From Thalassia testudinum (Eukaryota; Streptophyta; Magnoliopsida; Alismatales; Hydrocharitaceae), in assembly GCA_037157565.1 (NCBI GenBank), contig JAZHRO010000013.1, positions 31,128,501 to 31,192,500 on the forward strand: DNA of 64,000 nt. The letters are read 5' to 3'. The position numbers and the translations under genes are program-made. Numbering within the stretch: the first letter of the stretch is position 1; the number at the start of each line of letters is the position of its first letter. Shown piece after piece: positions 56,344-64,000 of the stretch. The notes beneath the pieces are model-generated. The model was not told the origin of the DNA, did no database searches, and saw nothing but the letters and a program-made list of their open reading frames with translations.

Positions 56344-56742
56344 CTAGTTAATAGACATCAAATTTAGAGTAAACTTGGGAGCATGCATAACATTTGATAA
56401 CGGTAAAGTGGAGGATATAGATATGTTCCCAAGAACAGTAACTGATGATAAACTACCATTTGTTACCTTAACCTGAAAAGGTGTAGCAAAATCTCGTAGA
56501 GAGGAAAATAAGGTGGCATTACCAATAATGTGAGAAGAAGCACCTAAATCTGCAATCCAAGCAGGGGCTTGGGATCTAGCTGACACAGCTGCAATACCTA
56601 CAGATCTCTGAACAGAGGCGAAAGTGGATGCCTGAGAAGCCATGAAGCGCTTGTAATCTGCTCTGGAGATCGAAATCTGGTTATCATCCTCCTTTGCCTG
56701 AGATGTATCTTCTGTAGATACCTGATGAGCACGTGGATCCAT
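56344..56742 (-). pseudogene. Copia 7 protease region
   Basis: A 132-codon frame reads APAWIADLGASSHIIGNA, the protease motif with Ser of DSGAS changed to Leu. Downstream are FQVKVTNGSLSSVTVLGN and LPLSNVMHAPKFTLNLMS, the typical protease C-terminal block. Confidence 0.86.
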
Positions 56743-57549
56743 ACCCTGTGGATATCCATGCTTTACCCAACGGTCCGTAGTATGTCCATTTATGTGACAG
56801 TACTCACAAAAGGAGCTCCGACCTCGACCACGACCACGTGCATCACCACAAGATCAACCTCCTCTTCCTCCAAAAGCTCCCCTACCACGACCAACTGTGG
56901 CCATAGCAAATGCATCAGTCGTAGGCATTGGATTAGCAGTGTCGAGCCTAGAAAGATTAGCATAAATCTATGCAGGTGTGAGAATCTCATCCATGGTCAT
57001 TAAACGATCTTTTACCACATTGTACTCAAGGCCAAGACCAGACAAAAGCTGAATAAATCAAATAGCCTCTCTGCTTAGCAATAACAGCTGCATCAGTAGA
57101 AATAGGATGGTAGACATCATGCTCGTCCAAGAGGTTCTTCATTGTGCCAAAGTATTCGGATAAGACCATAATGCCTTTCTGAAGAGTGTGGATGTCCTCT
57201 ACGACTTGGTAATGTTGCTCCTGTGGGAATGAATCTCATGCAACACTTCTCACATTTTCTTCACAGAGGCATATACCATGACATGGTTTGCAATGGTTTG
57301 GGTCATGCTATTCGGGAGGCATGTAGCTATCTAGTCATTATCTGCCTCCCAGTCTGCAGACTTTACTACAGGACCTACCTCTATCAATATGTACTTACTA
57401 TGGGATTCAACAAATCTAGAGAATGATATAGACCACAATAGGAAGTTGCTTCCATCCAACTCGATAGAAGTTCCCTGCATGTGTAGGGGAGCGCTTGTGG
57501 TGGATGACTTCCCCAACAAGTCGCTCACAGATTCCTTTTGGTCTCCCAT
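56743..57549 (-). pseudogene. Copia 7 gag
   Basis: The N-terminal frame 57331-57549 starts MGDQKESVSDLLGKSS and contains LDGSNFLLWSISFSRFVE, the copia gag N-terminus. Later gag passes through shifted frames at 56800-57300, with a CCHC-like region near 56800. It is interrupted by stops. Confidence 0.8.
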
Positions 57550-58258
57550 GACTCCCTACATCGTGATCCACGAAACAGAACACTTACATTGCTGAAAAAT
57601 TAGATCATACAAGCTTAATCGACAGTATTGCACACGCTAGGGCATAGATCAAGCCCTAACGGTGCTCTTCACCAAGAGGTGCTATTTTCGGAGGCCTTGA
57701 GAAGGAAGATAGGATCGGAAAACCCCAGCCTAGATCCTGTAGTACGCTCCTAAGGTCTCCTACGAGGAGATCAGGGGTGTAGACGCCCTCCTAGGGCCCC
57801 AAGCCAGTGGTCAGGGGAGGTGGAAGCCCTAGGTGGTGCTATGGGCAGCGCGGGTAAGCGTCTAGCAACACTTAGGAGCAACGTTGGTAAGCCCAGCAAC
57901 CCTAGGTGGGGCTAGGGCAGTGGTTCAAACTAGTGGCGATTTGGTGTAGTGGTGGCAACGTGATCCGAGGTGGCTACGACACAAGGGCAGCAATATCACG
58001 CCGCTCGGAGATAGATCAGGGTGGCAACGGTCTTCCTAGGCGGAGGACAGGCCGGCGGCTGTGAGATCTGGGCAATGGCGACGAGGTATGACCCTACAGC
58101 GATGGACCGAAGGGCTAGACAAGGTGGTTGGTGATGCTGCTGGCCTGAAGATGACTGGCAACACAGAGAGATAAAGAAGGGGTTTGGGTGGAGGTTTGGC
58201 AACTAGGGTTTTGGGTGGGGTACCCGAGCACCGGTCTAGGACTGCTGCTCTGATACCA

Positions 58259-58392
58259 TGTCAAGGTTGAAATGCCATAGATTGTTTAGTGGGCCCTTGA
58301 TGTCTTTATATAAAGAGCACCGAAGCGGACAAAGTACAAAAACAGCCCCTATAAAATAAAACAATCCGGAAAGCCCCCAATACAACTCAACA
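58259..58392 (-). repeat. 5' LTR of copia 7
   Basis: This 134-bp LTR matches 53263-53395 closely. It contains CTTTATATAAAGAG and has canonical ends. Confidence 0.9.
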
Positions 58393-58664
58393 TAAACAAA
58401 ATGACAATCAACTTAAATATGTTTTGTTTGCTCAAAAATGAAAAAAAGAACAAAAAGGATCGGATGCTATGAATGTGGCTAGCTTGTCATAGAGTGTAGG
58501 AAATTAGGAATAAGATAATAAAGATCCCAATATCACCCAAGAAACATGCTGTGTGCCATTGCTTTATATTCTACACCATGCATTTGATCATGCAACCATA
58601 GGTTGCTTCTTGCTATGCTAAGTCACAGCATTTCCACCAAGAAAAGTGGCATATTAGAGAAGCA

Positions 58665-59330
58665 ACAAAATTATACTAGATCATCTTAGTGATCCCTAGA
58701 GTCAAAACCCTGTTTTCAGCTTTCAGCATTAAAATGAGTGCACAAACTATGGGACTTCTCATCTTTCTTCCTTTATGCCTTACTCTTTGTGATTTCCATC
58801 TTGTCATGTGCACATGCATAAATTTATCTAAACATCCTCATGAATTTCGAAGCCTAATTCTTTAATCCAACAACACTTCTTGCAATTTTGACCCAATAGA
58901 ATTGACTCGACTAAAAAGGATCTCAACCTCTTTCAAAAAAAAAAAATCTCAACCAAATAGCTTGCATGTCTAAAACTATCTAGACCCACTAAAATCTCTG
59001 AAATTCTATTTATTCATCTTTGGTCTCCTTTTATTACCCACCATCTGCATCATTGGTTTGTCTTCCCTCTTTCTGGTTTAGATTCAAAGCTAGATTGCCA
59101 CACCATTGAGGATGTAAAAAGACCATTTATACTTTGACGCACACTTTTGCACTTCTGCTTACAAGAAATGGAACTACTAACACAGGCGGATGAAGCTCAC
59201 CTCTTCTACATAGGGATAGATTGAGAACCAGGAATCATCAATGGGAAGGATAAAACATGTTTAAGCGTGTGAAGTAAACAAAAAAAACCCTAGAAAACCT
59301 ATATGTACGATCCAGGAGTAAAAAGGTTTG
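58665..59330 (+). repeat. Copy 2 of the duplicated intron block
   Basis: Direct-orientation relative of 46945-47415, starting just after copia 6 RNase H sequence. It carries an additional insertion of about 190 bp (59050-59235). 59331-59640 holds no recognised gene. Confidence 0.75.
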
Positions 59331-59639
59331 TTTTTTTCTCAAAATAGGCATGGGTTTTGTAATGGATACAGCAGCAAGCTCGAATTTGGCAAGAATCTCA
59401 ATTTTAGAACTGAAAAGGGGAAATAGCCCAAAAATTGGATATGTTCAAGATGCAGCCAAGAGTTGATGGATTACTCGTAGGCAGTACAGTGCACATAAGG
59501 CCTCAATTTGTTGCATGGACTTCCCTTTCATTTCCCCCATCTTAAACCTACTTGACAAAGGTAGGATAGGAAAATGGGAAGGAGAAGAATTGTCATCTAT
59601 GAAGTATTGGAAAGAAGACCAAGCTCTGAAGTGGACTTA

Positions 59640-60958
59640 AGACTTTTGTTTGAAGAAGGCATCAACCACCAGCAGAATCAACAAGATTGCACTAAGGAAA
59701 TTGACAACCACACTAAGCAGTTGGAAATCGTCAAAATCATTGAATGGAACACGTAAGGAATGGGCACTCAAGATTACTAACCATCCTGAAACGGTCAAAA
59801 CTATTCATTTTCATCAAGGAATCTCCTATCATCATGTGGGCTGCTGCAGTTCACATCAGAATAGGCATAAAGATCAAGAGACCACTCTTCTTGAAAAAAA
59901 GCTTTTCCCCGATGATCCTTCCGATACCTAAGAATAAGACATTCTCCCAATTACCATAAGTTTGTGTATGTGTTAGCTCTATCTACTCCCTGCAAATTGA
60001 TGTTTGGCCTGGTTACCATCAAGTAAAGGAGTTTCGCAATAATGCTTCTATATATCTCTTAAGGTCATCAAAAAGTGAATCATCATTCCCTTTGCACCAT
60101 TCTTTTGGCTACGCAAAAATCGATGAGGGACAAGTTGTTTGAGACTATGTGCCACCTCAATGCCCAAAAAGAACCTCAACCTTCCAAGATCCTCCATCCC
60201 AAAGATTTTCACAAAGATTTTCTGCAAGAAGGATCTTCTATTGAATACCTACATGGTCACTACAATCAATATCATATCATCAACGTATACTGCTAAAATA
60301 ATAATACTATTCCCATGCCGTCTAATGAAAAGAGGGAATCAAATGTAGATCTAGTAAAACCTATCTTCATGATCTCAGTGTTAAACCAAGCTCTCAAATT
60401 ATGTTTTAAGACCATGAATAACCTTCATAGCATGTGCACATATTCTCCGTTAACCTCATAAGTAGGAGATTGTGATGTGTATGCTTTTGAAAGATCACCA
60501 TACAAGGAATCATTATTGATGTTCAACTAAAATAGAGGTCTATCTTTATTAAGAGCAACATAGATAATAATTCAAATTGAATTAATATGAGGAATTCGAG
60601 AAAATGGCTCAAAGTAGTCCACTCCTTGTGCTTGAATTAATCGGTTGGCCACAAGATACGTCTTTAACCTATCCATTATTCCATCTAGTAGACATTTTGC
60701 TATATACACCCACCTACAATCCACCACTAAAGTATCTGAAGGACAAGAAACTAACTCCCATGTTCTTCATGTAGGAGACTATCTCCTCATCCATTGCCTT
60801 TTCCCACCCCGTATCGTGCATTGCTTCGAAATAATTTCCAGGCACAATGGAACGTCACAACCAACGAAAATTGTCTTAAAGATGAACTATCTATAAGTAC
60901 AAGTCGATGTTAGATGCAAAATGTAAGATCTTACTAATTTATGCAAGGAAATGGGTAT
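59640..60958 (-). pseudogene. Copia 8 RT and RNase H remnant
   Basis: The minus strand reads YFEAMHDTGWEKAMDEEI, CRWVYIAKCLLDGI, YLVANRLIQAQGVDYFEP, then NSIIILAVYVDDMI (YVDD intact, near 60275) and GMEDLGRLRFFLGIEVAH. RNase H begins with a degraded AYSDVNCSSPHDDR near 59840. Plus-strand ORFs here are shadows. Confidence 0.82.
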
Positions 60959-63295
60959 TGAAATTGCACTAGAAGGGGGTGAATAGTGAAATCGAAATAA
61001 AATATACTAATAAAAATTCAATCACACAAGTGATAGATTTTTAGGTGGAAACCCAAATTGGGAGAAAATAACCACCTAAGTCAACCTTGACTTAGGATTT
61101 ACGATTACCAGGTGATCAATCCACCATCTACACCACTTAAACCAAGGGTAGTGTATCTCAATACAATTCCCACCTCCGATCCCGAAACAGAGATTTCTCC
61201 CTTCCCAAGAGACGAGGATCCGACAGACCAGATACCCAGGTACAACAAATTGTAAAGAAATTAAAAGATGCCCTATAGAGCTCCCCAATCAGGCCACGTG
61301 GCAGTTATCTAGAATGCTCTTGAGCCACTGGTTTTGGGTCTATAGGACCAAAAGTAGTTCATTTCTTAGTTGGCAATTTACCTTATTTAGTTTATTTGCT
61401 TTAAGGAGATTTGCAAAGATTTTGTTATTCCAAATCTAGAAGATTTGTTTAGATTCTATTAGGATTAGTTTAGTTTGGAAATAGGAATATGTACTCTCTA
61501 TTTAAAGAGAGCCTTTCCATATATTTTGAGAATGAGCAATATAATTAATATTTCCAAAACATCGTGCTCCTCTCCTCTCTCTACTTCTTCAAGTAGCAGT
61601 CAGCCCTAGGAGGATTCCTGTAGATCTGCACGCATCCCAATATACTTGTCCAAGATTGGACCAGCCTTCTCCAGGCCCTGCAGAAGGGTTCAGTAATGAG
61701 GCCAAACTTCTTCCTCCACTGCAGACAAGTCTACACATAGCAGACCAGCCTGCAACTTGGTCCAGACAACCAGACCAGTTCGTCCAGCTGTTGCTAGACC
61801 GATTTTCAACCCCTACAAGACCAGGCCAGTCCACTGTAGCAACCACAGGGTCGCTCTCCCTCTCCGTGCATTGACAACCCCAACATTAGGTTATTTTTCC
61901 CACGTACGGAAGTCTCCACGCTCTGCTTCCGCGCCAATTCTTGACAAAGGTAATCTAGCTACTATGGGTGAGTAAGACACTCCATGTGAGCAATTTGTAG
62001 CAATAAAGTAGTGAGGAAGATAGAGTGTATGCCCAAGAATCAGAGTGCACACAATAGGGCAATAAAGTATGTAAGTAGTGCTAGTATATGGCTTGGAACT
62101 TATCTCTAATTGGTGTATTTAGCCAAAGAGGGGTTACGGGGTATATATATAGGCCTCAAAGGAACCTTCAAGAAAGCTTAGGAAGTTCCCCCTAGCCGTT
62201 GGGACAATCCCCAACAGATTGGTCAAAATCCAAATCAAATCAAGCTAATAAATATTCTACCAGCAAATGACTGATATTTGCGTCAAACGTCTTATCAAAC
62301 ATCTAATGAAAGTTTTGGTTGTCTGAACTAAAGGGTCAATGTTCCTGGACTTAATTGGACAGAAACAAGGTTCTTGTTACTAAGGGTCAGACATCTGAAC
62401 TTGCATTTTAAAACGTCTAAGGATATTTTTAGATGTCTAATAACATGCGGGTTTGTTCCTAGATTAGATCAAATCCAAATAGAGTTCTAAGGAAGTCAAA
62501 TGTCTTATTGGACGTCTTAAGGTCAAAATGACCTTAAGCTTTGGATTTCTTGTGAATCCAAGAATCATGATAACATCTGACAACTCTTTTCATTAAGTTA
62601 AATTAGCCTAACGTTTCAATCCTAGATGTCCGGAAGCGTGTCCAGACGTCTAAGCATAATATTAAAATATTCCCAATTATATCTACATATATTTTGTTCT
62701 ATCCAAGAAGGATAAGGCTCAACAATCAGGTTATAAGACGACTAAGGGTATATCCAGACATTTAGGGTAATCTATGGACATTTAGAAGTGTCTAGTCATC
62801 TGAGGCCTAAGTGTTCAAAATCCTAAGGCATTGTATATGGCAATTTGGTTGCCTGAGACATATGTCAAATGACTTATCTTTCAATATCAAACGTCTGGGA
62901 ACACCTACAGATGTGTATATGATTATTTCTGAGTTGGGTTTTATTTCTAAGTTTTGCCTAAATGTTGTGAGCCTAAGTCTAGAGGTCCTATATTATTTCT
63001 AAGTTTTGCCTAAATGTTGTGAGCCTAAGTCTAGAGATCCTATATCTAGATGGGGGCTCTTTACAACTATCTAGACTCAAAAATAAAATTGAGAATACAA
63101 CTCTTCATAAAATGTATACATCAAATCCTAAGACCTAGACTAATGACATCTTCATCCTTCATTCCTTGTCTTTAAGATTCTGAGATACCTACAATAAGGT
63201 AATTAAGATAGAAACATCAATTTATCCAATTTTTATTTTTCTTTTAGGTATTTTGTAAAATCATCAAAACATAATTAGGAGAGGTTGAACTAACA
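60959..63295 (+). mobile_element. Solo-LTR-like element B (relative of A)
   Basis: Starts TGAAATTGCAC, ends TTGAACTAACA, and is flanked by exact GGTAT duplications (60954-60958, 63296-63300). It shares with element A the GGGGGTGA start block at the same offset, TTTTTAGGTGGAAACC and an ACGTCT-rich segment (about 62280-62900). It is about 560 bp longer than A, with extra DNA around 61290-61960 that has its own TATA-like TATTTAAAGAGAG and may be a nested LTR. A direct repeat of about 60 bp (TCTAAGTTTTGCCTAAATGT) lies at 62947-63040. Confidence 0.82.
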
Positions 63296-64000
63296 GGTAT
63301 ATCCAAGTCTATCTGAGTCGAACGAGGTACACCTATTGGACTATTGTCCTGACTAGGGAGCAACATAAAAGGAAAAAAAATAGGCATTGACACCTTATTT
63401 CTCATTTAATAATGGAATGGGATACGATTCAAATTTTCAACTTAATGGTACTTCCTTGGAAAAGAAAGGAACACAATCAAAGAAAGCCATATCTATAGTG
63501 GATAATATCGACAAATATTACGATCGTAACGGGTCTCTTTTCTATACAAAATTAATTTAGAAGAACATATTTAAGAGCTAGAGGATACAACTTATCATGC
63601 AGCCTAATAACATGAGCAAAGCACATATAGCCAAAGACAAGAAGAAATAAAGCAAAAGGACCTAAGTTAGGGTGCAACATACAATAAGGAATCTTTCTTG
63701 TAAAATAGATGATGAGAGAAGTAATTAGATAATTGGTAGTAAGATCACTATCCCCCTAGAATTGCTTGAGCACCTTAATAAAAGTAAGAAGAGTCCTAGC
63801 AATATCCAAGATATTATCTTCCTTTCTTCTCTTAAAAAAAAATATCCAAGATATGATGCAACTTCCTCTCAGCAACATCATTCTACTAAGAGTACAACCA
63901 AATAACATTTGACGTAGAGTACCAATAGAGGCAAAGAAAGTTTACAAATCATGTTACATGAATTCCAATACACTCACCATGAAAAATGTGGTAGAGGAAT
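63296..64000 (-). pseudogene. Copia 8 integrase C-terminal remnant
   Basis: From the right edge the minus strand contains degraded TNYLITSLI, KIPYCMLHPNLGPFAL, then LVFGYMCFAHVIRLHDKL, the C-terminal integrase module, and a proline-poor linker down to 63301 where element B interrupts. Multiple stops are present. Confidence 0.75.

Larger units (their letters stand above)
53263..58392 (-). mobile_element. Copia 7, structurally complete
   Basis: A minus-strand copia with 3' LTR 53263-53395 and 5' LTR 58259-58392 (TG..CA ends). Flanking pentamers CAAAC (53258-53262) and TAAAC (58393-58397) differ by one base. The primer site (TGGTATCAGAG) ends at 58258. Order from the right: GC-rich leader, gag, protease, integrase, RT, RNase H. 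It is one of the less decayed elements here but still multiply broken. It inserted in copia 6, 47 bp from element G. Confidence 0.93.
50870..58690 (-). mobile_element. Copia 6 RNase H/3' LTR relic, split twice
   Basis: An old minus-strand copia 3' end survives in three pieces: 58393-58690 (VEYKAMAHSM, FEQTKHI, VDCHFV), 53216-53262 (NDGEFFTPSVS) and about 50870-51101 (ENQEANILTKAL, then a purine tract and LTR start TGTTGGAGG at 50986). The pieces read in order as one RNase H once elements G and H are taken out. Stops and a small deletion show it was already decayed. Confidence 0.82.
59640..64000 (-). mobile_element. Copia 8, split by element B
   Basis: A minus-strand copia entering from the right edge. 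The integrase C-terminal part at 63296-64000 includes RKIPYCMLHPNLGPFALF-like sequence and LFLLVFGYMCFAHVIR. It then breaks for element B, and the linker, RT and RNase H continue at 59640-60958. The two halves join at the GGTAT duplication. All frames are heavily broken. No 3' LTR was found on the left. Confidence 0.83.

Noticed and set aside
58460..58520. Plus-strand CYECG...EC resembling a gag zinc knuckle
   Set aside because: It is antisense to copia 6 RNase H, contains a stop, lacks the His and has the wrong spacing. Too weak to call.
1..64000. CRISPR arrays, tRNA, rRNA, plastid or mitochondrial inserts
   Set aside because: I looked for regular spacers, tRNA B-box-like words and organelle genes and saw none. 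A tRNAscan or organelle search would settle it.

Overview
This is plant nuclear DNA, almost certainly from an angiosperm. It holds one recognisable host gene, the meiotic MutS homologue MSH4, on the minus strand. The gene is spread over at least 32 kb and its introns are filled with retrotransposons. I found 15 consecutive MSH4 exons between 49468 and 17162 (about 1.4 kb of coding sequence, about 468 codons). Every junction has GT..AG borders, all codon phases fit, and no exon is broken by a stop or frameshift, so the gene looks functional although one intron is 19.85 kb. The first exons (N-terminal quarter) and last exons (Walker B and helix-turn-helix end) were not found. They must lie outside the window, behind further transposon-filled introns, unless the gene is truncated.

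Layout. 1-3439: gag-less minus-strand copia relic with a 1.77-kb solo-LTR-like element in it. 3440-5936: non-coding LTR-like DNA and a hAT-like fragment. 5937-9823: rearranged minus-strand copia. 9838-11775: LINE tail and LTR-like DNA. 11781-16661: complete but dead copia. 17162-24007: eight MSH4 exons, with a copia fragment and a non-autonomous LTR element in the introns. 24008-43858: the giant intron, with a gypsy chromodomain relic, a deleted LINE, a 5'-truncated LINE, a full-length LINE, a gag-less copia and a gag-only copia. 43859-49468: seven more exons and a second copy of the non-autonomous LTR element. 49469-58690: an old copia split by two younger ones only 47 bp apart. 58665-59330: a second copy of MSH4 intron sequence. 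59640-64000: another copia split by a second copy of the solo-LTR-like element.

No transposon reading frame is intact. Recurrent damage includes stops at Gln or Trp codons (C to T type) and lost catalytic residues. The most unusual patterns are: LTR elements with non-canonical TG..CT ends, several with exact 5-bp target duplications; two solo-LTR-like elements packed with GACGTC palindromes; gag-only elements whose LTRs carry G-box palindromes; and a non-autonomous LTR family with a conserved polypurine, lysine-rich internal ORF. I saw no CRISPR array, tRNA, rRNA or organelle insertion.
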